Shown here: piece by piece, positions 1-8,995 of the stretch
Position numbering within the stretch: the first letter of the stretch is position 1
Layout: every line of letters starts with the position of its first letter
Position numbers and translations under genes: made by a program
Source of the DNA: CAIYRG01 sp036273455
GTDB taxonomy: Bacteria; Pseudomonadota; Alphaproteobacteria; Micropepsales; Micropepsaceae
Length of the DNA stretch: 64,000 nucleotides
Direction of reading: 5' to 3'
Assembly: GCA_036273455.1 (NCBI GenBank)
Contig: DASUHP010000033.1
Location: forward strand, 66,406 to 130,405
Notes under the pieces: generated by a model
What the model was told of the DNA's origin: nothing
The model's input: the letters and a program-made list of their open reading frames with translations, nothing else
Databases searched by the model: none

Positions 1-1132
1 GATTTTCGCCAAGCTGATTGGCCTTCACCGAAATCCGCGATCCCGGCGGACAATAGCGAATGGCATTGTCGACCAGATTGGCAACCATCTGGGTCAGCAG
101 CTCCGGATCTGCCGAGACCTGCAGGCCCTTTCCCACGTCAGACTCCAGCTTGAGGCCGCGATCCTCCGCAGCAGGAGAAAAATCATCGACGATGCCCGCC
201 AGCAAAACCGAAAGATCGATCACCCGCTTTCCCGAGACACGGCCGCCGGCTTCGATCTGCGCAATTCGCAACAGCGCTCCGAAGGTTTCCAGAATCGAGT
301 CGACCTGCCGGATGGAATGGCCGAGAACCTCCTGCAATTCGGCGGCTGTATGATCGTGGCGTTTGGCATGCTCCAGCCTCTGGCGCAGCCTCGTCAGAGG
401 CGTACGCAAGTCATGGGCAATGTCGTTTGACACCTGCCGCATACTCCGCATGAGGTCTTCGATGCGGTCGAGCATTGCGTTCATGCCGGCGGCCAGCTCG
501 TCGAATTCGTCCTGGGTGCCGCGAACGGGCACACGTTGCGAGAGGTCGCCAGCCATGATGGCGCGTGCCGTGCGATTGACGGTATCGACACGTTTTAGCA
601 CCGTCATTCCGACAATAGCCGTGCCTAATCCGGCGAGAATGAGCGTGATGACGATCTCTACGGCGAATGTTCTGAGGATCAGTTCATTCATCTGCCGCAG
701 CGTCGCCGTATCCTGGCCGACCAGCAAATAGTCGCCATTCTGCAGACGATAACCATGCGCCCGGATTTGCAGCATTTGACCGTCGATTGGGCGCTCTAGT
801 GTGGTCGGCCCGAGGATCGCCGCCATCGCCGGAATATTGCCGGTGATTTTCTGCCCCTGAGCGTCCTGCAGCAAATAGACTCCCTTCACGTCCTTCCTCA
901 CCCGCATATGGCTGTCGATGACGGCCGGGAGTTTTGCGATTCCGTTCGAGCCTACTTCGTCCAGGATCGAGGCATATTCGACGTCGATTTCGTTGTTTTC
1001 ATCGCGGGCGGCGTAATCGCGGGCAAACCAATAAGTGACCCCGAACAGGATCAGTACGGAGGCTGTCAGCATGGCAGCATAGAACACCGCCAGGCGGAAG
1101 CTCGAACTGTGAAAAAGCTTATTCTGGCGCAC
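1..1132 (-). CDS. Sensor histidine kinase, C-terminus cut by window edge
   Basis: Inner-membrane sensor kinase expected to phosphorylate the response regulator encoded just upstream. My translation of the minus strand gives about 377 residues before the edge. They contain a first membrane segment (about residues 12-37), a short periplasmic region, a second membrane segment (about 156-178), a HAMP domain (about 180-228), an H-box SNDIAHDLRTPLTRLRQRLE with the phospho-acceptor His near 240, and an N-box NLVDNAIRY near the edge. The rest of the ATPase domain lies outside. I chose a GTG start that overlaps the regulator stop by 14 bases; an internal ATG twenty codons on is an alternative but would cut the first membrane segment. 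The signal sensed is unknown. The adjacent efflux operon suggests a toxic compound or metal, which is inference. Confidence 0.9.
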   Translation of the reverse strand, partial: MRQNKLFHSSSFRLAVFYAAMLTASVLILFGVTYWFARDYAARDENNEIDVEYASILDEVGSNGIAKLPAVIDSHMRVRKDVKGVYLLQDAQGQKITGNIPAMAAILGPTTLERPIDGQMLQIRAHGYRLQNGDYLLVGQDTATLRQMNELILRTFAVEIVITLILAGLGTAIVGMTVLKRVDTVNRTARAIMAGDLSQRVPVRGTQDEFDELAAGMNAMLDRIEDLMRSMRQVSNDIAHDLRTPLTRLRQRLEHAKRHDHTAAELQEVLGHSIRQVDSILETFGALLRIAQIEAGGRVSGKRVIDLSVLLAGIVDDFSPAAEDRGLKLESDVGKGLQVSADPELLTQMVANLVDNAIRYCPPGSRISVKANQLGEN

Positions 1133-1796
1133 GAAGACAGTATCCCGCACCGCGAACCGTGTGGATCAGCTCGGGGGTAAAGCCCTTGTCGATTTTCGTC
1201 CGCAGCCGGCTCAAATGGGATTCGACCACATTGGTTTTGGGATCGAAATGGTAATTCCAGACATTGTCGAGCAGCATGGTCCGGGTGACGACCTGCCCGG
1301 CATGGCGCATCAGATATTCCAGCAGCCGGTACTCGCGCGGCTGGAGCTGAATCTCCTGGCCGGCACGCTTGACGACATGCTTGACCACGTCGAGCTCCAG
1401 GTCGGCCACCTTGAACTGAGTGTCGACTGTGGTTCCGCGCGGCCGCCGCGATAGAGCCCTCACGCGCGCCACCAGTTCCGAGAAGGCGAAGGGCTTCACA
1501 AGATAATCGTCGCCGCCGGCGTTCAACCCGGTCACCCGGTCATCGATTCCCGACATGGTCGTGAGAAACAGGATAGGCGTCTCGATTCTCGCGGCCCTGA
1601 GTGTCTTGACCAGCGTCAGTCCGTCGAGTTCGGGCAGCATCCGGTCGATGATGAGAAGATCGAAATTTTCGGTCATGGCGAGGAAGAGGCCATCACGCCC
1701 GGCGCGCGACCAGCTCACCGCATGGCCTTCTTCTTCGAGGCCGCCGGTCAGGTAGCCGGCAGTCTCGCTATCGTCTTCGACGACCAGGATTCTCAT
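1119..1796 (-). CDS. OmpR-family response regulator
   Basis: DNA-binding response regulator of 225 residues. The receiver domain starts MRILVVEDD, with the acidic pocket DD at residues 8-9, the phospho-acceptor Asp at about 51 (LLIIDRMLPELDG) and the conserved Lys in YLVKPF. The C-terminal winged helix has the typical QLQPREYRLLEYLM and HTVRGAGYCL motifs of the OmpR/PhoB group. The ATG is preferred over a GTG nine bases upstream, because a GGAGGG ribosome-binding site sits eight bases before the ATG and would abut the GTG. The stop overlaps the kinase start, so the two are cotranscribed. The gene is divergent from the RND efflux operon, which it probably controls (inference from position). 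Confidence 0.95.
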   Translation of the reverse strand: MRILVVEDDSETAGYLTGGLEEEGHAVSWSRAGRDGLFLAMTENFDLLIIDRMLPELDGLTLVKTLRAARIETPILFLTTMSGIDDRVTGLNAGGDDYLVKPFAFSELVARVRALSRRPRGTTVDTQFKVADLELDVVKHVVKRAGQEIQLQPREYRLLEYLMRHAGQVVTRTMLLDNVWNYHFDPKTNVVESHLSRLRTKIDKGFTPELIHTVRGAGYCLRAPE

Positions 1797-1924
1797 CGCC
1801 GCCACCCTCCACGGACACGGGTATTATGTGCGATTCTGCCGGATTTCGGCAACTTTTGCGACAGTCCTGACACAAAGGTTACGAATTTCAAACGAATTGG
1901 CCAAAGTGCCATAACCTCTTTTTA

Positions 1925-1966
1925 ATCAGATTGCGCCCGCGGAACTTCTTCATCAGATTGCGCCCG
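1925..1966. promoter_or_regulatory. 15-base direct repeat between regulator and efflux operon
   Basis: The 15-mer ATCAGATTGCGCCCG occurs twice (1925-1939 and 1952-1966), with starts 27 bases apart, in the divergent gap between the response regulator and the efflux operon. OmpR-type regulators usually bind pairs of direct repeats, though with closer spacing, so this is a candidate operator. The repeat lies upstream of the start chosen for the outer-membrane lipoprotein. If an in-frame TTG at 1931 were the real start, the repeat would be coding. Confidence 0.4.
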
Positions 1967-1993
1967 GAAATTGTGAAGCTTCAGGATTGCCGT

Positions 1994-3388
1994 ATGGACT
2001 GGCTTGTCATCACACCGATCACAAAAAAACTTTTAGCGGTTGCCGCTGTCGCGCTGGCGCTTGCCGGCTGCGAGACCTATGCGCCGGCACCGTTACCGAC
2101 CATGCCTGACCTGCTTGATCGTCTGCCGCTCCAGCAGCCTGGCCCGGTCGACATGGATCAGATCGCCACGATCGCAGTCGTCAACAATCCGGATCTGAGA
2201 TCGGCGCGCTTCAAGAATGGAGTGGCCGATGCCCAGGCATTCGAAGCCGGCATTTTGCCTAACCCGGCGCTCGCCGCGGACCTGATAATTCCCACAAACC
2301 AGCAACCAGGCGCGAACGCGGACTGCCAACCGGCTTGTGCACTGCCCGGCAACGGTTGGAGTCTGGGCCTGACTTACGACATCCAGACCTTCATCACACA
2401 GGGGGCGAAGATCGCCTCGGCCGACGCCGCCCGCGATCAGGCCAAACTGAACGTTCTGTGGCAGGAATGGCAGACCGTGCAGCAGGCCCGGACGCTTTAC
2501 GTGACGGGCGTGAATGCCCAGGAAAAGCGGGTTCTCTACCAGACAGCAGAAGATCGCTATGTGGTGCAGTCGCAGCGTTCGCAGCGGGCGTTGCAGGCCG
2601 GAGATATAACCTTTGACGCGGCCGGAACCGACCTTGCGGCATTGCTCGATGCACGTAGCCAGCTTCGCACCGAGGAGCGCGCCGCGTCGCAAAACATCTT
2701 CAACATCAGGGCTTTGATTGGTGTTACTCAAAACGTGGATGTTACTTTGAAGCCCCTTGGAGTCCCGGATATACCGGACCGGGCTGCCGTGGAGGCGGCA
2801 CTTGCAAAAGTCGCGCAGGTTCGTCCGGATTTGCGTGCGCTGCAGACCGGGTATCAGAGCCAGGAGGAGAGCTTGCGGGAGGCCGTGCTGGCGCAGTTTC
2901 CCAGCATCCAGATTGGGTTGACGAGAGCGTCTGACACGCCGGGCGACCGCTCGGATATTGGCAAGACCGTGCACACCATCGGCATCGGCGCCAATCTCAA
3001 CCTTCCGCTGTTCGATCGCAATCAGGGTAATATTGCCATCCAGCGGGCGACCCGGACGCAGCTTCTGGCCGAGTATCAGGCGCGGCTCGACCAAACCAGC
3101 AGCGATACCTGGCGCATCTGGAATGAAATGCAGGAGCTGAATACCGCCTACAATGAAGTCGAGATGAGCATTCCGCAGCTTCAGTCCAATGCCGATGCCG
3201 CGGAGCGCGCCTATATGAATGGCGATCTTGCTGCGTTGACCGCAGTCGCGTTGCAAAGCGCATTGCTCACGCGCGAAGCCGAGGCCGCCGATTTGAAACA
3301 GTCGCTGTGGAGCGACTCCATTGCCCTGGCCAGCGTGTTGGGCACGCAGGTCGAACCCGTAGTCGAAATGAAGGAACCAATGCCATGA
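1994..3388 (+). CDS. TolC-family outer-membrane efflux lipoprotein
   Basis: Outer-membrane channel of a tripartite RND efflux system, 464 residues. The ATG start gives a lipoprotein signal peptide: basic and hydrophobic stretch, then LALAGC with the lipidated Cys at about residue 26. An in-frame TTG 21 codons upstream would add a non-conserved leader that spoils the signal, so I rejected it. The body is rich in Gln, Ala and Leu with long helical segments typical of outer-membrane efflux proteins (two repeats, about 50-250 and 260-450), including NPDLRSARF and IGANLNLPLFDRNQGN, as in the CzcC/CusC branch. It is the first gene of a three-gene operon; its stop overlaps the next start (ATGA). Substrate unknown. 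Confidence 0.92.
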   Translation: MDWLVITPITKKLLAVAAVALALAGCETYAPAPLPTMPDLLDRLPLQQPGPVDMDQIATIAVVNNPDLRSARFKNGVADAQAFEAGILPNPALAADLIIPTNQQPGANADCQPACALPGNGWSLGLTYDIQTFITQGAKIASADAARDQAKLNVLWQEWQTVQQARTLYVTGVNAQEKRVLYQTAEDRYVVQSQRSQRALQAGDITFDAAGTDLAALLDARSQLRTEERAASQNIFNIRALIGVTQNVDVTLKPLGVPDIPDRAAVEAALAKVAQVRPDLRALQTGYQSQEESLREAVLAQFPSIQIGLTRASDTPGDRSDIGKTVHTIGIGANLNLPLFDRNQGNIAIQRATRTQLLAEYQARLDQTSSDTWRIWNEMQELNTAYNEVEMSIPQLQSNADAAERAYMNGDLAALTAVALQSALLTREAEAADLKQSLWSDSIALASVLGTQVEPVVEMKEPMP

Positions 3389-4488
3389 AGCACCCGCTTC
3401 TCAGATGGACCACCTGGGCCAGCCTGCTTGCAACGGTGATCATCCTCGGCGGCATCGGCTATTACGCCGGCCTGTTCGGCGGCGCGGACAAAGCTGATGC
3501 TGCTGCCGGTGGCGAGGCGGAAATCAAGGGCACCGCGACAGTCACGACCACGGATGCAGCGCAGGGTTCGCTTTCACCAACTACGACCGCCTATGGCCAG
3601 GTTACTTCCTCGCCGCAGAACTCATTTGTCATTCAGATTCCGCGTGACGGCGTCTTTATGAAAGTGAATGTCCGCGAAGGCGATCTGGTCCGTAAAGGCC
3701 AGCCGATCGTCACGGTGGCGACGGCCGCCGCCAATACGACCGCTTATGCACAGGCGAAATCGGCGGTGGATTTTGCGACGGGCGACTTTCAGCGGGTGCA
3801 GCGGATGTTCAACGAGAAGGTCGCGACCAACGACCAGTTGGCGACCGCGCGCAAGGCGCTGGATGACGCAAAACTCCAGCTCGACGCCCAGGCCAAGATC
3901 GGCGCCGGCGAAGGCGAGCAGACGATCAGTGCGCCGTTTGATGGCGTGATCACCGGGCTGATGGCAGTACCGGGCGACAAGGTGCAGGCGAACAACACGA
4001 TTGCAACGCTGGTGAGCCGCACCGATCTGACTGTTCAACTCAATCTCGAGCCCGACGACGCGGCAAAGCTCAAACCCGGTGCGAAGGTGATGCTGGCCAA
4101 CACATTTGGCGGCGATCAGATCGAGGGTAAACTCCGGTCGATCGGCGCCAGCGTCGATCCCATGACCCATCTGGTCAAAGCACTTTGCGACGTTTCGGCA
4201 CGTGATGCGTCGCGTTTCGAATTGGGCGCCACTGTGATTGCCAAAATCGACCTTCCGCCGAAACAGGGCATTCTGGTGCCCCGTTCGGCCCTGCTCGAAG
4301 ACTCCAGCGGGCCGTATATCTTCACGATCGACGAGGGCACCGCCCATAAGCAGAATGTGAAAGTCCTCGTCGAAACCGATGACAAGGCTCTGGTCGACGG
4401 CGTCGATCCTGCGCTCGGCACCAAAGTCGTGGTCGACAACAATACTGAACTGGATGACGACACGCCGGTCCAGGAGGCCAAGTCATGA
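3385..4488 (+). CDS. RND efflux periplasmic adaptor (membrane fusion protein)
   Basis: Adaptor of 367 residues linking the inner-membrane pump to the outer-membrane channel. It has an N-terminal membrane anchor (about residues 8-30), a low-complexity Ala/Thr linker, a lipoyl-like half (VREGDLVRKGQPIVTV), a short helical hairpin with YAQAKSAVDFATGDFQR, the second lipoyl half (ISAPFDGVITG) and beta-barrel segments, including LPPKQGILVPRSALL, in the HlyD/AcrA family order. I chose the ATG that overlaps the upstream stop by four bases; an in-frame start further upstream lies inside the previous gene. It lacks the long His- or Met-rich extensions of many metal-efflux adaptors, so metal specificity is not supported. 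Confidence 0.93.
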   Translation: MKHPLLRWTTWASLLATVIILGGIGYYAGLFGGADKADAAAGGEAEIKGTATVTTTDAAQGSLSPTTTAYGQVTSSPQNSFVIQIPRDGVFMKVNVREGDLVRKGQPIVTVATAAANTTAYAQAKSAVDFATGDFQRVQRMFNEKVATNDQLATARKALDDAKLQLDAQAKIGAGEGEQTISAPFDGVITGLMAVPGDKVQANNTIATLVSRTDLTVQLNLEPDDAAKLKPGAKVMLANTFGGDQIEGKLRSIGASVDPMTHLVKALCDVSARDASRFELGATVIAKIDLPPKQGILVPRSALLEDSSGPYIFTIDEGTAHKQNVKVLVETDDKALVDGVDPALGTKVVVDNNTELDDDTPVQEAKS

Positions 4489-7400
4489 ATCTCGCCCTTT
4501 GGGCTTCGCACCACCGCCGCTCGCTGATCTTCGCGCTGCTGGTGGCGGCACTGGCCGGTGCGGTCAGTGCTCTTGGCCTGCCGGTTGCGCTGTTTCCCCA
4601 GGTCAGCTTCCCACGCATCGCCATCACTGTTGACGCCGGCGATCAGCCGGCCAACCAGATGATCACGCTGGTGACTCGCCCGGTCGAACAGGCGGTGAAA
4701 AGCGTGCCCGGTCTGCTCGAAGTGCGCTCAACGACCAGCCGCGGCACATCGGAGATGGCGCTGAACTTCGACTGGGGCACCGACATGTCCTCAGCGACGC
4801 TGCGGGTCCAGGCAGAGATCAGCCGGCTTTTGCCGTCGCTCCCGCAAGGGACAACATTCGACATCCGGCAGATGAACACCAACGTCTTCCCGGTGGCTGC
4901 CTATAGCCTGACTTCGAACAAGCTACCCCTGTTGAAGATTCGCGAGATTGCCGAAACCGAGCTTGTGCCGCTGTTATCGTCGATCAAGGGCGTGCAGCGG
5001 GTTGAAGTGCTGGGCTCTGCGCCGCGCGAAGTTCGCGTCGATGTCGATCCGGTCAAGCTCTCCAGCCTTGGCCTCGCGATGGATGATGTGGTCAAAGCGC
5101 TGCAGGGCGCCAATGTCCTTCAGGCCGTCGGCCTGGTTCAGGACCGGCACAAGCTGCTGTTGACGCTTGCCGATAATCAGCTCAAGACCGCTGCAGACGT
5201 TCGCAACATCGTTCTGCGCACCCAGGCGCCCGCCGGCCCCAATGGCGCAGCACCGGGACCTGGCGGCACGATTCCGTTGTCCAGCATTGCCCGGATCTAC
5301 GAGACTGAGGCCCCGAGTTATGGCATCGTCACGGCAGAACCGTGGGATGCCAACAGCAACGCCGCGCACAAACCGGCGGTGGGCAAGCCGGCCATCATCT
5401 TGCAGGTCAAGCAGCAACAGGACGGCAATACCGTCCAGATCGTCAATCAGATCAAATCGACGCTCGCCACCTACGCGCCCAAGCTGCCGAAGGATCTCCA
5501 TATCAGCAACTGGTACGACCAGAGCGAACTCATTATCGGTTCGGCGAACAGCGTGTTCGAAGCGGTTCTGATCGGCGTCGTGCTTGCCGGATTTGTGCTG
5601 CTCGCCTTTCTGCGTGACGTGAAAATTACCGTCATTACGCTGATTGTCGTTCCCGCCGTCCTGGCCTCGACCGTGCTGCTCCTCGCAGTGCTCGGGATGA
5701 GCTTCAACATCATGACGCTGGGCGGCATGGCGGCAGCCATCGGTCTGATCATCGACGACGCCATTGTCATGATCGAACAGATCGAACGGCGGCTGCACAG
5801 CTCAGGCGAAAAGGCGCGTGAGGAAATTCGCGCCGCGACGTGGGAATTCCTCAAGCCGCTTGCCGGGTCATCGGCCGCCACCACGATCATTTTCATTCCG
5901 CTCGCGTTCCTGAGCGGCGTGACCGGCGCGTTCTTCAAGTCGCTTGCCCTGACGCTGGCGTCGTCGCTGGTGGTGTCGTTCCTCGCGGCGTTCTTCGCGA
6001 TCCCGCTGCTGGCCGATTACTTCCTCACGGCGAAAGAGCATAAAGACCGTTCGGGGCCGATTTTCCGCCGGGTTCTGTGGGGCTATCGGAGCATCTTCCA
6101 GGGCATGCTGCGCAGTCCGGCGCTCCTGTTGCCGGTGCTCGTGGGATTCCTTGCCGTCGGATATCTTGCGTTTACCCATGTCGGCTCCGGGTTCATGCCG
6201 GTGATGGACGAAGGCGGATTCGTCTTCGACTACATCGCTCCAGCGGGAAACTCGCTGCAGGACACCGACAAGATGCTGCGCCAGGTCGAATTGATCCTCA
6301 GCCAGACGCCGGAAGTGCAGAGCTATTCCCGGCGCACCGGTTTGCAGCTTGGCGGCGGCCTGACAGAGCCGAACACCGGTGACATCTTCATCCGGCTGAA
6401 ACCGCAGCCGCGCCGGCCGATCGAAGAGGTTATGAACGACGTCCGCACCAGGGCGCAAATGGCCGTTCCGGGACTCGACATCGAAACGGCCCAATTGATG
6501 GAAGACCTGATCGGCGATCTCACCGCGGTGCCGCAACCGATCGAGGTCCAGATCTTTGGTGATGATCCGAACGTTCTGTTGCAGGTTGCACCGAAGGTGG
6601 CCAACGCAATCCAGGCTGTTCCCGGCGTCACTGAAATCGAAAATGGCGTCGTCATCGCCGGCGATGCATTCGACATTCATGTCGATGCGGTCAGGGCCGG
6701 TGCCGAAGGCCTGACACCGGATGCAGTCACCAGTCAGGTCAACACCTATCTGACAGGTACGGTCGCCACGCAGTTGCGCGAGGTCGATCGCAGCATCGAC
6801 GTGCGCGTGACCATTCCGGAAAACCTGCGTCACACTCCGGCCGATATCCGGGCCCTCCGGATCGAGGCGCCGGATGGCCATTATGTGCCGCTCAGCCGGG
6901 TTGCCGACGTCACGCTGCTGACCGGGCTGCCGGAAATCACGCGTGACAATCTGAAGCCGATGGTGGCGGTCACCGCGCGCATCGTCGGACGCGATCTCGG
7001 CACCACGGCGGCCGACGTGAAGGCTCTGCTCGACAAATCGGACCTGTTCCCGGCCGGCACCTATTACCAGCTGGGAGGACTTTATGCGCAGCAGCAGATT
7101 GCGTTCCGGGGTCTGATGATCGTGCTGGGCGCAGCCGTCGCCCTCGTCTTCTTCCTGCTGCTCTATCTGTATGAGAGCGTCAAAACGGCGATTGTCATCA
7201 TCGCGATGCCTTTATCCGCGATGGGGGCGGTGTTCATCGGATTGTGGGCCACCGGCATCGAGCTGAATATTTCAGCGATGATGGGCATGACCATGATCGT
7301 GGGCATCGTGACGGAAATCGCGGTGTTCTACTTCTCGGAATATGAGCTCCTGACCCAGGAGGGCATGTCCCATGACCGGGCGGTTTTGGAAGCCGGCGTT

Positions 7401-7652
7401 AACCGGTTCCGGCCGATCGCCATGACCACCATCGCAGCCATTCTGGCGCTGATGCCGCTGGCCATCGGTCTCGGTCAGGGGTCGGCCATGCAGCAACCGC
7501 TGGCGATTGCGATCATTTCCGGACTGATCGTACAAATGCCGCTCGTGTTGCTGGTGATGCCGCTGGCATTCTGGTTGTGGACGCGCAAAGCGTCCACCCA
7601 CAGTGCCGCCGAAGTACCGGCGTTTGGGGCCGCGAAACTTCCGGCGGAGTAA
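4485..7652 (+). CDS. RND-family inner-membrane efflux pump
   Basis: Proton-driven RND permease of 1,055 residues, the normal family length. The N-terminal membrane helix is followed by a large periplasmic domain (about 40-335), a block of membrane helices, a second periplasmic domain (about 560-860) and the last helices. The transmembrane-4 motif GLIIDDAIVMIEQ holds the paired Asp residues of the proton relay, as in hydrophobe/amphiphile exporters of the AcrB type; heavy-metal pumps of the CusA/CzcA type have a different motif there. PAGNSLQDTDKMLRQVE and FIPLAFLSGVTGAFFK are also family-typical. The start overlaps the adaptor stop (ATGA), so translation is probably coupled. Substrate unknown. 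Confidence 0.95.
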   Translation: MNLALWASHHRRSLIFALLVAALAGAVSALGLPVALFPQVSFPRIAITVDAGDQPANQMITLVTRPVEQAVKSVPGLLEVRSTTSRGTSEMALNFDWGTDMSSATLRVQAEISRLLPSLPQGTTFDIRQMNTNVFPVAAYSLTSNKLPLLKIREIAETELVPLLSSIKGVQRVEVLGSAPREVRVDVDPVKLSSLGLAMDDVVKALQGANVLQAVGLVQDRHKLLLTLADNQLKTAADVRNIVLRTQAPAGPNGAAPGPGGTIPLSSIARIYETEAPSYGIVTAEPWDANSNAAHKPAVGKPAIILQVKQQQDGNTVQIVNQIKSTLATYAPKLPKDLHISNWYDQSELIIGSANSVFEAVLIGVVLAGFVLLAFLRDVKITVITLIVVPAVLASTVLLLAVLGMSFNIMTLGGMAAAIGLIIDDAIVMIEQIERRLHSSGEKAREEIRAATWEFLKPLAGSSAATTIIFIPLAFLSGVTGAFFKSLALTLASSLVVSFLAAFFAIPLLADYFLTAKEHKDRSGPIFRRVLWGYRSIFQGMLRSPALLLPVLVGFLAVGYLAFTHVGSGFMPVMDEGGFVFDYIAPAGNSLQDTDKMLRQVELILSQTPEVQSYSRRTGLQLGGGLTEPNTGDIFIRLKPQPRRPIEEVMNDVRTRAQMAVPGLDIETAQLMEDLIGDLTAVPQPIEVQIFGDDPNVLLQVAPKVANAIQAVPGVTEIENGVVIAGDAFDIHVDAVRAGAEGLTPDAVTSQVNTYLTGTVATQLREVDRSIDVRVTIPENLRHTPADIRALRIEAPDGHYVPLSRVADVTLLTGLPEITRDNLKPMVAVTARIVGRDLGTTAADVKALLDKSDLFPAGTYYQLGGLYAQQQIAFRGLMIVLGAAVALVFFLLLYLYESVKTAIVIIAMPLSAMGAVFIGLWATGIELNISAMMGMTMIVGIVTEIAVFYFSEYELLTQEGMSHDRAVLEAGVNRFRPIAMTTIAAILALMPLAIGLGQGSAMQQPLAIAIISGLIVQMPLVLLVMPLAFWLWTRKASTHSAAEVPAFGAAKLPAE

Positions 7653-7773
7653 CATCCGAATCCGCCACACCGTTAGGCATGGTCTGCGCCACGGTTTGGT
7701 TGTAAGAAAAAGCGAAGGTCCGGCTATAATCCGGCCCGGAATGCTTGTCTTTGGATTCTAAGGGAGGTTACCC

Positions 7774-8772
7774 ATGAAAGCGATTTCGATCGCTACTCTG
7801 ATGTTGTCGGTGGGAGTGGCCGCAGCCGCTTACGCTGCCGCCCCGCAATACAAGATTGTGGACCGGATCAAGGTCCAGAATGGCGGGTTCGACTACGCCA
7901 CGTTCGATCCTGCGACCGGTCAGGTGTTGATGGCGCGGCCGAATTTCACCACCACGATCGACACCAAGACCGGGAAAGTCGGAGAGATCAAAGCCGCGGC
8001 GCGCGGCCACATAGCATTGCCCATTCCCGGGACGGCGCTATTGGTCGTCACGCAGCGCGCCGGAAACATTCTCATCGTCGACGGCAAGGCGGACAAAGTT
8101 GAAGCCACGCTGAAGGGCGGCAAGAATCCCGATGGCGCGGCTTACGATCCGGCGACCAAGCTGGTTTTCGCGATGAATCACGACAGCGGCGATTCGACGG
8201 TTGTCGACCCGGCTACGAAAAAGGTGGTCGGAACGATCCCCATCGGTGGCGACCTGGAATTTCCGGTTGCGGATGGCAAGGGCAAGGTCTTCGTCAATAT
8301 CGAAGACAAGAATCAGATCGCCGTCATCGACACGAAGGCAAAGAAGGTCCTCACCCGCTACACGCTGAAGGATTGCGACGGACCGACCGGGCAGGCTTAT
8401 GACGCCGCAGACAATTATCTGATCTCGTCCTGCGACGGCACGGCGAAAATACTTAAGGCCGACACCGGCGCTGAAGTTGCGTCGCTGAAGATCGCCAACC
8501 AGCCGGACGCGGTGATTTTCGATGCCCAGAGAAAACTGGCATTAATTCCGTGCCGCACGCCGGGCGTCCTTGAAGTGATTTCACTTGCCAACCCGGCGAA
8601 GCCGGAAGTGGTCCAGCATCTGCAAACGCAACTTGGCACCCGGACGGGTACGATCGATCCTTCGACCGGCAAGATTTACATGATGGCGGCGAAGTTCGGT
8701 GCGCCAGCTACTGCCGGCGGCCGGCCACAGGCGCTGGATTCCTCATTCGACGTTCTGGTCGTCGCACCCTGA
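7774..8772 (+). CDS. Secreted YncE-like beta-propeller protein, copy 1
   Basis: Predicted periplasmic protein of 332 residues with a Sec signal peptide ending near AAAYA (about residue 22). The mature part repeats a beta-propeller pattern of the YVTN/YncE kind: GGFDYATFDPATGQVLMAR, then blades with AYDPATKLVF, VVDPATKKVVGTIPIGGDLE, AVIDTKAKKVLTRY and VIFDAQRKLALIPC. Such propellers bind ligands or partner proteins; the ligand here is unknown. A strong ribosome-binding site (AAGGGAGG) sits before the ATG. A clear paralogue lies between receptors 1 and 2. The next gene is a cytochrome c. No enzymatic motif is visible. Confidence 0.85.
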   Translation: MKAISIATLMLSVGVAAAAYAAAPQYKIVDRIKVQNGGFDYATFDPATGQVLMARPNFTTTIDTKTGKVGEIKAAARGHIALPIPGTALLVVTQRAGNILIVDGKADKVEATLKGGKNPDGAAYDPATKLVFAMNHDSGDSTVVDPATKKVVGTIPIGGDLEFPVADGKGKVFVNIEDKNQIAVIDTKAKKVLTRYTLKDCDGPTGQAYDAADNYLISSCDGTAKILKADTGAEVASLKIANQPDAVIFDAQRKLALIPCRTPGVLEVISLANPAKPEVVQHLQTQLGTRTGTIDPSTGKIYMMAAKFGAPATAGGRPQALDSSFDVLVVAP

Positions 8773-8812
8773 TCTTTATTGCGCATTGCGGCGGCGGGAC
8801 AATCGTCGCATG

Positions 8813-8851
8813 CAGGGCGGTTTTGCGATGGCAAAGCCGCCCTGTTTTTTT
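8813..8851 (+). terminator. Rho-independent terminator after propeller 1
   Basis: Stem CAGGGCGG/CCGCCCTG of eight perfect pairs around a 16-base loop, followed by seven T. It lies 40 bases after the propeller stop and separates it from the cytochrome gene. Confidence 0.85.
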
Positions 8852-8995
8852 GGGCATGGCCGGCGGCACCCGTCCAATTCGGAATCCCGCGACAGCGGCA
8901 AATTGCCGGTTTAATGTTGTGGCGGGTTTCGAAATCCGCTGCATCCTCCTAAACTGCCACGCGAATTTCCAGACCGCGAGATTGGGAGGAATGTG

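Noticed and set aside
2093..3256. Long minus-strand open frame (387 codons) opposite the efflux lipoprotein
   Set aside because: It is a shadow of the plus-strand gene, has no family features, and the plus-strand gene has full family support.
4485..7652. Assignment of the RND pump as a heavy-metal exporter (CusA/CzcA)
   Set aside because: The transmembrane-4 motif with paired Asp (GLIIDDAIV) fits the hydrophobe/amphiphile type better, and the adaptor lacks metal-binding extensions.
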